Shown: positions 42,238 through 50,848 of the stretch, piece after piece
Position numbering within the stretch: position 1 is the stretch's first letter
Layout: each line of letters starts with the position of its first letter
Source of the DNA: VXYL01 sp965243095
GTDB taxonomy: Bacteria; Pseudomonadota; Gammaproteobacteria; Pseudomonadales; Azotimanducaceae
Length of the DNA: 64,000 nt
Reading direction: 5' to 3'
Assembly: GCA_965243095.1 (NCBI GenBank)
Contig: OZ251530.1
Coordinates: forward strand, 1,860,001 to 1,924,000
Notes under the pieces: model-generated
The model's database searches: none
Told to the model about the DNA's origin: nothing
What the model saw: the letters and a program-made list of their open reading frames with translations, nothing else
Program-made: the position numbers and the translations under genes

Positions 42238-44487
42238 TCAGGCGAGCGATTCCGCCAAGTCGTGCTTCGCCAATGGCAGTTCGCGGATGCGCCGGCCGGT
42301 GGCGGCGAACACGGCGTTGGCCAGCGCCGGGGCGGCTGGCGGGGTGCCCGGTTCGCCGCCGCCGCCGAGGGTGCCGCCGCTGTTGACGATGACGGTTTCG
42401 ATGGCCGGCATCTCGTCGATGCGCAGCACCGGGTAGTCGTGGAAGTTGCTTTGTTGGACGCGGCCCTCGGCGATGGAGATCTCGCCGTGGAGCGCCGCCG
42501 AGAGGCCGAACACGATGCCGCCTTCCATCTGCGCGACGAGGCCGTCCGGGTTGACGGCGAAACCGGCGTCCACGGCGCACGTCATCCGTTCCACGCGCAC
42601 TTTGCCGGCGGCAACCGACACCTCCGCCACTTGCGCGACGATGGTGCCGAAGGATTCGTGCAGCGCCACGCCGCGCCCCTTGCCGGCGCCCAGCGGCGCA
42701 TCCCAGTCGGCGGCTTTGGCGGCGGCGTCCAGCACGGTTTGATGGCGGGGCGCGTGGCTTAGCAAACCGCGCCGGAACGCCACCGGATCCGCACCGGCGG
42801 CCACGGCCAGTTCATCGATGAACGATTCGGTGAAGAAGGCGTGCTGCGAGTGGTCGACGCTGCGCCAGACGCCGAAGGGAACGTGCGTGGGGCTGGCGAT
42901 GTGTTCGATGCGCTGATTGGCGATGGCGTAGGGAATGAGGGGCGCTTCGGCCGGGTCGTGCTTATTCGTGTAGGCGTTCCACCACGCCACCGGTTTGCCA
43001 CTGGCATCCAAGCCGCCGCGAAAACGGCTGAGGCAGGCGGGACGGTACTTGTCCTGGGCGATGTCCTCTTCCCGCGACCAGATGAGTTGCACCCGGCCGC
43101 CGGACACTTTGGCGATACGCACGGCCTGCAAGGCGCACTCGAAGCTGGCGCGGCGGCCGAACGCGCCGCCGAGATAGGCGTTGTGAACCGTGACCAGGGA
43201 CGCATCCATGCCCAACGCTTCCGCCACCGCGGCGCGCAGGCCGAGGGGATTCTGTGTGCCGGTCCAAACATCGCACAAGCCGCCGCGCACCCAGGCGGTA
43301 CACGCCAGCGGCTCCATCGCGGCGTGGGCGAGGTAGGGCACGCGGTATTCGGCTTCCACGCGGGTCGCAGCGCCGGCCAGCGCCGCGGCCGCATCGCCGA
43401 CATCCGCATCCGCGGTGCCGCCGTTTTCGCGTTCCGCCCGCACCAGATGGCGCTGGAACTGGTTGAAGATGGCGTCTTGCGATACCGCTTCCAAGCCATC
43501 GGTGTCCCAAGTCACGTTCAGCGCGTCGAGGCCGCGGCTCGCCGGCCAGTAGCCGTCCGCCACCACCGCCACCGCGTCGCCCAGATTCACCACCCGCTCC
43601 ACGCCGCGGATGGCCAGCGCCGGCGCGTCGTCAACCGCTTCCACGGTGCCGCCTAACACCGGGCAGGCTTGCACCACGGCGACTTTGGTGGCGGCGTCGC
43701 CCGGCACCACCGCGTCGATGCCGAAGCGGGCGGTGCCGTCCACCTTCGGCGGAATGTCCTTGCGCGGCAGCGAACGGCCCATCAAGCGGAACTGGTCGGG
43801 CGTCTTCAGCCGCGGCTTGGATGGCGGTTTCACGGCCGCCGCGGCAACGGCAAAATCCGCGTAGGGGGCTTGCTTGCCGCTTGGCTCGTGCGTGACGCGG
43901 CTGGCGCGCAAGGTGAGTTCGCCCACCGGCACGTTCCACGCCGCGGCGGCCGCTTCCGCCAGCATCTGCCGCGCCGCCGCGCCGGCAACGCGCATGGCGT
44001 GGGTGCCGGTGGCGCGCAGGCTCAGGCTGCCGCCGGTGATCTGCAAATCCATCGCTTGGGTGAGTTTCAGGAAGCCGCCGTCCACGGTGTCCACCAGCAC
44101 CGCCGGCACGTCCACGTCGCCGAGCAGAAAGCCCTTGCCCAAGGCGTAGTTGGCGTACTCCTCGTGCGCCGGGGCTTCTTGGACGGACACCAACTCCCAA
44201 TCCGCGTCCAGCTCGTCCGCGAGCATTTGCGCCAGCGCCGAATGGACGCCCTGCCCCATCTCCGCGTGCGGCACGATGGCGGTGACGCGGTTGTCCGGCG
44301 CGATCTTCAGCCAGGCGTTCACCAAGGCTTCGTCGTCCTCCGCCACCAGCGGTTTGAGGCGGGGGGCGCGATGGCCCGGGCGCACCGCGACGCCCAGCAG
44401 CAACGCGCCGCCACCGGCCACGCCGGCGGCGATCAAGCCGCGCCGCGTCCATTTGCCCTTGCGGCGCTTGCCCGGTTCAGTCGCCAT
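42238..44487 (-). CDS. Molybdopterin-binding aldehyde/isoquinoline oxidoreductase, large subunit (IorB-like)
   Basis: A 749-residue protein starting at the ATG at 44487, with a twin-arginine signal (KWTRRGLIAAGVAGGGALLLG), so exported by Tat. Family motifs of membrane-bound or periplasmic aldehyde dehydrogenase/IorB: VPHAEMGQGVHSALAQMLADEL, GAFGRRASFECALQAV, HAFFTESFIDELA, GGIVFGLSAAL and GEPGTPPAAPALANAV with the catalytic Glu (GEPG). It partners with the 2Fe-2S subunit encoded just upstream (11 bp overlap) to hydroxylate aldehydes or N-heterocycles. No dedicated cytochrome c subunit is adjacent. Confidence 0.95.
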   Translation of the reverse strand: MATEPGKRRKGKWTRRGLIAAGVAGGGALLLGVAVRPGHRAPRLKPLVAEDDEALVNAWLKIAPDNRVTAIVPHAEMGQGVHSALAQMLADELDADWELVSVQEAPAHEEYANYALGKGFLLGDVDVPAVLVDTVDGGFLKLTQAMDLQITGGSLSLRATGTHAMRVAGAAARQMLAEAAAAAWNVPVGELTLRASRVTHEPSGKQAPYADFAVAAAAVKPPSKPRLKTPDQFRLMGRSLPRKDIPPKVDGTARFGIDAVVPGDAATKVAVVQACPVLGGTVEAVDDAPALAIRGVERVVNLGDAVAVVADGYWPASRGLDALNVTWDTDGLEAVSQDAIFNQFQRHLVRAERENGGTADADVGDAAAALAGAATRVEAEYRVPYLAHAAMEPLACTAWVRGGLCDVWTGTQNPLGLRAAVAEALGMDASLVTVHNAYLGGAFGRRASFECALQAVRIAKVSGGRVQLIWSREEDIAQDKYRPACLSRFRGGLDASGKPVAWWNAYTNKHDPAEAPLIPYAIANQRIEHIASPTHVPFGVWRSVDHSQHAFFTESFIDELAVAAGADPVAFRRGLLSHAPRHQTVLDAAAKAADWDAPLGAGKGRGVALHESFGTIVAQVAEVSVAAGKVRVERMTCAVDAGFAVNPDGLVAQMEGGIVFGLSAALHGEISIAEGRVQQSNFHDYPVLRIDEMPAIETVIVNSGGTLGGGGEPGTPPAAPALANAVFAATGRRIRELPLAKHDLAESLA

Positions 44488-44950
44488 CGGCTGCCCCCTC
44501 CGGGCCGCCAGCGCGTTTGATGGCGCGGCGAATGCGGGCGTAGGTGCCGCAGCGGCAGATGTTGCCGCGCATGGCCGCGTCAATGGCGCCATCGTCCGGG
44601 TTCGGTTGTCGCGCCAGCAGCGCCGCCGCCGCCATGATCTGCCCGGACTGGCAGTAGCCGCACTGCGGCACCTGCTCGTCGATCCACGCTTGTTGCAGGG
44701 GATGCCGGCCGCCCTCCGGCGCCAAGCCCTCGATGGTGGTTACCGAACGGCCTTGCGCGGCGACCGCGGGCGTTAGGCAGGCGCGCACCGCCTCGCCGTC
44801 GAGATGCACCGTGCAGGCGCCGCACTGGCCGATGCCGCAGCCGAACTTGGTGCCGGTGAGCCGCAAGCGCTCGCGCAGCACCCAAAGCAGCGGCGTTTCC
44901 GGCGCCACGTCGACGCGCTGCGCGACGCCGTTCACTTCCAACTCGATCAT
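44477..44950 (-). CDS. [2Fe-2S] small subunit of aldehyde/isoquinoline oxidoreductase (IorA-like)
   Basis: A 157-residue protein with an N-terminal plant-type [2Fe-2S] site (CGIGQCGACTVHLDG...C) and a C-terminal second cluster site (CGYCQSGQIM and RGNICRCGTY), exactly as in the xanthine oxidase-family small subunits. It overlaps the preceding gene by 4 bp (ATGA) and the large-subunit gene by 11 bp, so the three are translated from one mRNA. Confidence 0.97.
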   Translation of the reverse strand: MIELEVNGVAQRVDVAPETPLLWVLRERLRLTGTKFGCGIGQCGACTVHLDGEAVRACLTPAVAAQGRSVTTIEGLAPEGGRHPLQQAWIDEQVPQCGYCQSGQIMAAAALLARQPNPDDGAIDAAMRGNICRCGTYARIRRAIKRAGGPEGAADGD

Positions 44951-45801
44951 GACGCCCCGCCCGTTCGCGCCTCGCCTTCCTGATCACCAAGGATAGCCTG
45001 CAACACGGCGTCAATGTTCGCGTCTTTGCGATCCTTCAACGGCGCCATGCGCTGGAAGATGTCGGCCGCGCCTGCGTGGAAGCCGCTCGGCAAGTCCGCC
45101 GCGGCGAACGTGGCGGCGATCTCGCGCATTTCGCCCGCAAACCGCCACGCTTTGGGGCTGGTGGACGCCGCCGTCGCCGCGCTCCGCTCCGCCAGCGCCG
45201 GCTGCGAGATGCGCCACTCGGCGAGCAAATCCGCCGCCGCGCCGGAACGCTCCGCCAACGCCCGCACCGCCAGCAACAGCGCCGCGCTGCCCTTGGTGTA
45301 CGCGGCGTAGCACATCTTCAACGCCGACGCCGACACCCCGCCGCCAGCGCAAACCCGCGCATCCACCAAGGAGCCCGCGAACAAGGCGGAGACTTCCTCG
45401 GCGCGTTCGCCGGCGAGATAGAGCCGCGTGGCCCCCTCCCGCCACGCCGGCGGCCCGATGATGCCGCCATCCACGAAGCGCTCGGCAAAGAGCCCGGCGA
45501 TGGTCTTCGCGGTCTCGGGCGACACGGCGTTCGCATCCAAGTAAAGGCCGCCGAACCCGCACGCTCGCACTTGTCGCGCCACCCGCACCGCCGCATCCGG
45601 CGGACAAACCGAAACCACCTGTTGCGCTTCCTTGAGCGCCGCGTCGAGCGCCTCGGCCCGGCGCAACCCCGCCTGCTCCGCGCGTTGCCGAGTGGCCGCG
45701 CTGCGCCCGGCCGCAACCCAAGCGACATCGTGCCCGTTGCCCACCAGCGCCGCGCCGATGGAGGCACCCATTTGGCCCGGGTGTAGCAGGAGGATGTTCA
45801 T
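44947..45801 (-). CDS. NAD(P)-binding DUF1932 protein (6-phosphogluconate dehydrogenase-like)
   Basis: A 284-residue protein from the ATG at 45801: an N-terminal Rossmann domain (ILLLHPGQMGASIGAALVGNGH; VVSVCPPDAAV; DANAVSP) and a C-terminal DUF1932 helical domain with SALKMCYAAYTKGSAALL. It belongs to the beta-hydroxyacid dehydrogenase group; substrate unknown. First gene of the operon with the iorAB-type subunits, so it may process their product or precursor. Confidence 0.88.
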   Translation of the reverse strand: MNILLLHPGQMGASIGAALVGNGHDVAWVAAGRSAATRQRAEQAGLRRAEALDAALKEAQQVVSVCPPDAAVRVARQVRACGFGGLYLDANAVSPETAKTIAGLFAERFVDGGIIGPPAWREGATRLYLAGERAEEVSALFAGSLVDARVCAGGGVSASALKMCYAAYTKGSAALLLAVRALAERSGAAADLLAEWRISQPALAERSAATAASTSPKAWRFAGEMREIAATFAAADLPSGFHAGAADIFQRMAPLKDRKDANIDAVLQAILGDQEGEARTGGAS

Positions 45802-45916
45802 GTGCGGCGCTTCCGCGGCGGCTCTGCTGCCGCAACCTACCAAAGATGGCGGGGGGCTTCACGCACGAAGTTTGACGAGGGTGCGCGACACTTGGTGGCA
45901 TCTGCTCAGCACGTCT

Positions 45917-45991
45917 TGGGAGCGCGGGCGTCTCGCCCGCATTTTCGGTCGCGGGTGTTCACCTTGTGCGGGCGAGACGCCCGCGCTCCCA
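45917..45991. repeat. Dispersed GC-rich palindromic repeat, copy 3
   Basis: Perfect 24 bp inverted repeats at 45918-45941 and 45967-45990 around a 25 bp loop, built on the same GGGAGCGCGGGCGTC core as the elements at 27 and 40.5 kb. Located between the DUF1932 gene and the DUF4276-like gene. It is REP- or MITE-like, non-coding. Confidence 0.75.
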
Positions 45992-46002
45992 TGGCCGTCG
46001 CG

Positions 46003-46536
46003 TCAGGGGTTGAAACGCCGGTATTCCACACAGGCTTCAACGAGGGCAGGCGGCGCCGCCGGTGACAGCCGTTGTTCCTCGTGGCACATGCGGAACAGCT
46101 TGTCCGCAAGGGGGCGACAGTCGCGGATTCGTTTGAAGTGCGGGTACCGGCGATCTTCGCTCGGGGTTTCGTCCGTCTTCAGGAACTCAAACCAAGTTTC
46201 GATGTTCCGCTTCGGCACGGCAACGACCACCGGGTCGTCGCTGGTTCTCGCTGCCACACCGCTGCTACGGCACTCGGCGTTCAACCAATCCTGCGTTGCC
46301 TGGGTGGTGCGCGTGTCCGCGTCGATCACAACGAAGAGCCAAGCGCCTAGCCGGGCACGAATCGCTTTGAGCTCCTTTGGAAACTGTGTGCGCACCCACT
46401 GTTCGCCAGACTGCGCGCCGTGCGGAAGCGGCTTGGTGAACACGTCACGGTGCCGGATGTTGCGATGCCAAAGAAAACGGCGGACGAAGCTCTCGGTCTG
46501 GCTGTCTTCGCAGAGCAGGACAACCTTGGCGCTCAT
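46003..46536 (-). CDS. TOPRIM-like small protein paired with AAA ATPase
   Basis: A 177-residue protein. KVVLLCEDSQTESFVRRFL supplies the Glu of a TOPRIM-type nuclease/binding fold near the N-terminus and LFVVIDADTRTTQAT the acidic Asp-x-Asp motif about 60 residues later; similar to DUF4276/DUF4435-type partners of ABC ATPases. The start overlaps the ATPase stop by 4 bp (ATGA). Such pairs are split versions of OLD-family ATPase-TOPRIM nucleases and resemble the AriA/AriB (PARIS) arrangement; a defence role is inferred. Confidence 0.75.
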   Translation of the reverse strand: MSAKVVLLCEDSQTESFVRRFLWHRNIRHRDVFTKPLPHGAQSGEQWVRTQFPKELKAIRARLGAWLFVVIDADTRTTQATQDWLNAECRSSGVAARTSDDPVVVAVPKRNIETWFEFLKTDETPSEDRRYPHFKRIRDCRPLADKLFRMCHEEQRLSPAAPPALVEACVEYRRFNP

Positions 46537-47624
46537 TCGTTCCAGCCTCGTGCAATCGTCTCCGAGAGCGAAAGCCCGTCAACCACCTTTTCGGGTTGAT
46601 CGCTGACGCGGACCGGGCCATCCTGCCGCCGCGAAAACCACTTGCCGTCGGTTCCGGCCAGATAGTCGATCATCATGGGGTGGTGGGAGATAACCACTAG
46701 CTGTTCCAGAGACTGTCCGCAACGATCGGCCGCTGCGGCCATCCAAGGCTGGATCTCCCGCAGCGCAAGGTAGTTCTCCGGTTCGTCGATGAACAACGAA
46801 ACGCGCCTATTGGGCAGAAGTAGAAGGCTGTAAAGCGCGATCAGTGCGCGTTGGCCATCGGAGAGATCGCCAAGGCGGTAATCCCGCGAATTGTCCGAAC
46901 TACGAAACCGCACCTTGAACACCCGGGCATCGCCGGACTCGGCGAGATTGATCGAGTCGAAACCCGGCAGCACGTCGCGAAGTTCCGCGAAGAGGCCCGC
47001 CACGGCGCCCATGTTCTCTTGGGCGGCATGGCGATACCAATCGACGAAGTTGCTCATGCTGCGCTGCATGAACTCGCTCTCGGCGCGACTTTCCGAGCGG
47101 AATAGAGGCGGATTGGGACGAACCAGTATGAAGCTGGCCAATTCCCTCTTGAAACGGAAGAGTTTGGTGTTGTCGGGCCGTTCGTTCAACACGCTCAAAG
47201 CTGATTGCGAGTCGAATGGATAGGCCGGCCCCTTCTCGTGGTCGTCATCGTACAGCTGTACTTCGCCCCGCTGAAACTCCAGCAGCGGGTGCTGGCCGCA
47301 AAGCAGCGTCTCTTCGCGTATTCGCGCCCCTCCCCGCGGCAGGTCGTGTTCGATCGCGAGCGAGTAATCGTACTCTGCATCGTCCACCACCGCTTCCATT
47401 CGGAAGCGCTGCCACGCTGCGCCACGCCCCTGTGAGACGTGCCGGTCCGGAAAGGCGTCGGCGACCTTCACACCATGCACGACGAAATCCCGCAGCCGCC
47501 GCAGGACGCTGAGCACGGAGGTCTTGCCGGTGCCATTGGCGCCGAGAAGGATGTTCTTCTCGGAAAATTCCAGCCCGAAGTAGTTCAAGCAGCGGAAGTT
47601 GTCGATGTAGAGCTTGCGAATCAC
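46533..47624 (-). CDS. AAA/ABC ATPase of OLD-like pair
   Basis: A 363-residue ATPase beginning MIRKLYIDNFRCLNYF, with Walker A GANGTGKT at residues 28-35, ABC signature-like LGDLSDGQRALIAL, Walker B LFIDEPENYLAL and the switch ISHHPMMIDY. It lacks the TOPRIM domain of full OLD proteins; that domain is the neighbouring 177-residue gene. The two are likely one phage-defence unit or a two-gene nuclease. Adjacent to a Sel1-repeat gene and the BREX locus. Confidence 0.85.
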   Translation of the reverse strand: MIRKLYIDNFRCLNYFGLEFSEKNILLGANGTGKTSVLSVLRRLRDFVVHGVKVADAFPDRHVSQGRGAAWQRFRMEAVVDDAEYDYSLAIEHDLPRGGARIREETLLCGQHPLLEFQRGEVQLYDDDHEKGPAYPFDSQSALSVLNERPDNTKLFRFKRELASFILVRPNPPLFRSESRAESEFMQRSMSNFVDWYRHAAQENMGAVAGLFAELRDVLPGFDSINLAESGDARVFKVRFRSSDNSRDYRLGDLSDGQRALIALYSLLLLPNRRVSLFIDEPENYLALREIQPWMAAAADRCGQSLEQLVVISHHPMMIDYLAGTDGKWFSRRQDGPVRVSDQPEKVVDGLSLSETIARGWNE

Positions 47625-47636
47625 GATCGACCTCCG

Positions 47637-48680
47637 TCACGGCACCGGTTCGGGTTCGCCGCGGCCCGCCGCGATCCGCGCGCCAAGCTGACGACTGAGT
47701 TTCTCGGCCTCGGCGATCTGGGCCGAGGTCAAGCCTTCCCGGATGCGGGCGCGGCCTTGTTGCGCATCTTCGTGTCCAGATGCGGCGGCAAGACTGAACC
47801 AAGCATACGCTTGAACCACGTCTTCGGGAACGCCCTCGCCCAGGACATGCATGAAGCCCAAGGCAAACTGGGCGTCCGCGAATCCCTGCTCCGCGGCCTT
47901 GCGCAACCAGAACGCGGCCTGGCCGGCGTCTTCCGGCACCCCTTCGCCGACGATGTACCTGGTGCCCAAGTTGAACTGGGCCGCTGGAACTCCTTGCTCG
48001 GCGGCCTTGCGGTACCAGAAGAGGGCTTGGGCGTCGTCCGCGCTAACGCCTTCGCCGAGGGTGTACATGAGCCCAAGATTGGATTGGGCCGCCGCGACCC
48101 CCTGCTCGGCGGCTTTGCGGTACCAGAACACGGCTTGGCGGTCATCCTTCGGGACGCCCTTGCCGATGGCGTACATGACCCCTAGGTTGGACTGGGCCTC
48201 CGCGTGTCCCTGCTCGGCGGCCTTGTGGTACCACAGCACGGCTTGGCGGTCGTCGGGGGCAACGCCTTCGCCGTTGGCGTACATGATCCCCAAGTCGAAC
48301 TGGGCGGTCGCGTGTCCTTGGTCGGCGGCCTTGCGAACCCAGAACACGGCTTGGCGATCGTCCTTGGGAACGCCTTCGCCGAGGGCGTACTTGGCACCCA
48401 GATCGAGCTGGGCCTCCGCGTGTCCCTGTTCGGCGGCCTTGCGGTACCACGAAACGGCCTCGCCGTCGTCCTTGGCGACGCCCTCGCCATCGGCGTACAT
48501 GACTGCCAACTTGTACTGGGCTTCCGCGTTCCCCTGTTCGGCCAGCGGTCGGAACTCGCGCAAGGCCGTGGCGTAGTCGCCTCGTTCGTGCGCCGCCATC
48601 GCCGCGGCGAAATCCCCAGCAACCGCTGACGCTGCCGCGAGGGCCGCGAGGAGCTGCATGGCAGAGACGATTCGGCGCAT
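47637..48680 (-). CDS. Sel1-repeat protein
   Basis: A 347-residue protein with a signal-like N-terminus (MRRIVSAMQLLAALAAASAVAGD) and seven near-identical 36-residue Sel1 (SLR) repeats of the form AEQGHAEAQ-LG-MYA-GEGVPKDD-QAV-WYRKA, followed by a partial eighth and a short C-terminal region. SLR proteins are protein-interaction scaffolds. It is placed 13 bp upstream of the AAA ATPase on the same strand; whether it belongs to that unit is unclear. The repeats are also nearly identical in DNA (108 bp units), so copy number may vary. Confidence 0.9.
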   Translation of the reverse strand: MRRIVSAMQLLAALAAASAVAGDFAAAMAAHERGDYATALREFRPLAEQGNAEAQYKLAVMYADGEGVAKDDGEAVSWYRKAAEQGHAEAQLDLGAKYALGEGVPKDDRQAVFWVRKAADQGHATAQFDLGIMYANGEGVAPDDRQAVLWYHKAAEQGHAEAQSNLGVMYAIGKGVPKDDRQAVFWYRKAAEQGVAAAQSNLGLMYTLGEGVSADDAQALFWYRKAAEQGVPAAQFNLGTRYIVGEGVPEDAGQAAFWLRKAAEQGFADAQFALGFMHVLGEGVPEDVVQAYAWFSLAAASGHEDAQQGRARIREGLTSAQIAEAEKLSRQLGARIAAGRGEPEPVP

Positions 48681-48796
48681 GGCGGCTTCCTGTCAATCCC
48701 AATCTCTCTCGCCACCCTGCGCAATTCGCCGAGGCAGCCCGAGACCTAGGGGGCCATCGTAACCGGAATCCGTCCTCTTGTGGGCTGGCCTTCCGC

Positions 48797-50848
48797 TTAA
48801 TCCAACAGCGCCTTCAACAGCGCATCCGGCGCATCCGAGTAGAACACCACGTTCACTCGCGTCGCCATGTCGTCGGAGAGGTCGAGCAGCGCTCGGCGGG
48901 CGGATACCGGCATGAGCACCACCGCCGCTTGCTTCTCCACGGCCGCTTCCACCACGCTCACGGCGTTGGGCAGGGGATCCACGGAGCCGCCGAGGTTCAA
49001 GGCGCCCACGGCGATCAGGCCGCCCTTGGCGCTTTTGCCCAACAGGGCGCCGCACAGCGCCAGCAGGGTGGGCAGGCCCAAAGCGGCGCCGGAATGGTCG
49101 TTGTCCATCGCGCGCAGTTGCACGGTGTATTCGTGCGAGCGCGGGTCTCGGTCGCCCACCAGTTCCTTGGCGCGGGCGTAGAGGTTCTGCTCTGCATAGC
49201 GGGCGCTCTCGCGGAAGGAAGGCGGAATCGGCGCGTTGAGGATGCGCACGCCGCTGCCGGGGCCGGCTGAGACCTCGATGCGGTACAGACTCGCGCCCGC
49301 CTCTTGGCCGGTGGGGCTGATGCCCCAGATTTGGCCCGGGGGCAGCGGGTCTGGATCGATGGCGTCGTCGGTACGCAGTTCGGGTGGGGCGACGAACTTC
49401 TCCACACCGTCCTCGCCCAACGTGTAGCTGAAGTGCGTATTGCGGAACTCACTGCGGAAAACGCGCTTTTGCTGCTCTTTCACGCGGCGACGCATCTCCA
49501 ACGCGGTGCGCACCAAGGGTTCGAGTTCGTCGTCCGGCACTTCCATTTCCGGGGCCGGGTACAAGAGCTTCAGCAATGCGCTTACGGTTTTGTTCACGGC
49601 GGTGATGTCGCGGCCGCTCAGGGCGCCGCCGTAGTGCAGGCGGCTTTGCAACGCCGGAACGCGGCTGCCGGCGCGCAGCCGGTTCCAACATTCGGAGAGG
49701 AAATCGCTCACCAAGCCGAAGTGCGGCGTGAAGTGTTCGTTGGGGTTGAGTTTCGGGAAGTCCCAGCCGGGCAGATAGGCGTGGATGCGATCCATGAAGG
49801 CGGTGTCGTCGCGCATGTCTCCCGACAGCGGGCTCAGCAGGTGGCCGATGCGTTGTTGGTGCGCCACGTCCACGTCCAGATTGCCCACCATCGCGATGCC
49901 GCCTTCGGCGCGGATGCTCTCCTTGCCGCGCGAAAACTCGCCGGATTCCATGTAGCCCTTGAGGATGTTCACGCCGTCCTTCTGATCGAACGAAACGCCG
50001 GAGATTTCGTCGAAGCACACCACGTCGTATTGGCAGACCAGCCCGCGCTGGCCGGTCGCATTGTTCACGAACATCTTGGCGACCGTCGCCTTGCCGCCGG
50101 AGATGAGATGGGAGTAGGGCGAGATTTGCTGAAACAGGTGGCTCTTGCCGGTGCCGCGCGGGCCAAGTTCCACCACGTTGTAGTTGCGTTCCACGAACGG
50201 CGCCATGCGCAACAGCGCCACCAGCTGTGCGCGCGGCGAGAGCGCGTCCGGTTCCAAGCCGACACTGCGCAGCAGCAAGTGCTGCCATTCCTCGCGACTG
50301 AACTCGCGCCGGCCTTTCGTGAGCGCGTCGAGCAGGTTGGCCTTCGAGAGTTGAATGGCCCGAAGTGATTCAATCTCGAACGGGCGACCGTTTTTCTCCA
50401 ACGCGATGGCGGCGTCGTAGCCGAGGGTGATCTCGGCGTAGAAGCCGTCCGTCAACATGCGTTCGTGTTGTTTCACCAGCGCGTCGTCCACGCGCACGTC
50501 GCGCAGGGAAAGGCTGGGCAATTCGGCGATGAGCGAATCCGTGCGGGCATCCAACCGCGCCCGCACGATGTCGATGAGCTTGATGGAGCCGCGTTCCCGC
50601 GCCCGCGCCTTGAACAGCTCCTCGGTGCCGGTGCGCACGGTGCGATCCGCCAGTTGGCGCTCGACGATGGCCAACCCCTCCTCGATTTCCGCCTCCACCG
50701 TGGTGGCGCAGTAGCGGCCGAGCAGAAACTCCACCACATAGGTGGGCACGGGATATTGCCGGCTGTATTTGCGGACGAGGTCCTTGCGAACCAGATAGCC
50801 CTCGAACACCGCGGCCGCTTTGCGATCCAGCGCATCGAGTTCCAGCAT
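48797..50848 (-). CDS. brxL: BREX Lon-like protease BrxL
   Basis: A 683-residue protein, normal length for BrxL. An N-terminal domain is followed by an AAA+ core (Walker A LGPRGTGKSHLFQ at ~235-247, Walker B VVCFDEISGVSF) and a C-terminal Lon-like domain with Ser in DHSGAALGLP and Lys in GKSAKGGLIA. In type 1 BREX it is the last gene. Its ATG overlaps the PglZ stop (TGATG). It was described as a protease-like AAA+ protein that binds DNA; it contributes to phage blocking. Confidence 0.97.
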   Translation of the reverse strand: MLELDALDRKAAAVFEGYLVRKDLVRKYSRQYPVPTYVVEFLLGRYCATTVEAEIEEGLAIVERQLADRTVRTGTEELFKARARERGSIKLIDIVRARLDARTDSLIAELPSLSLRDVRVDDALVKQHERMLTDGFYAEITLGYDAAIALEKNGRPFEIESLRAIQLSKANLLDALTKGRREFSREEWQHLLLRSVGLEPDALSPRAQLVALLRMAPFVERNYNVVELGPRGTGKSHLFQQISPYSHLISGGKATVAKMFVNNATGQRGLVCQYDVVCFDEISGVSFDQKDGVNILKGYMESGEFSRGKESIRAEGGIAMVGNLDVDVAHQQRIGHLLSPLSGDMRDDTAFMDRIHAYLPGWDFPKLNPNEHFTPHFGLVSDFLSECWNRLRAGSRVPALQSRLHYGGALSGRDITAVNKTVSALLKLLYPAPEMEVPDDELEPLVRTALEMRRRVKEQQKRVFRSEFRNTHFSYTLGEDGVEKFVAPPELRTDDAIDPDPLPPGQIWGISPTGQEAGASLYRIEVSAGPGSGVRILNAPIPPSFRESARYAEQNLYARAKELVGDRDPRSHEYTVQLRAMDNDHSGAALGLPTLLALCGALLGKSAKGGLIAVGALNLGGSVDPLPNAVSVVEAAVEKQAAVVLMPVSARRALLDLSDDMATRVNVVFYSDAPDALLKALLD

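Noticed and set aside
47637..48680. 108 bp tandem DNA repeats as a non-coding satellite
   Set aside because: They are the codons of Sel1 repeats in an intact gene.
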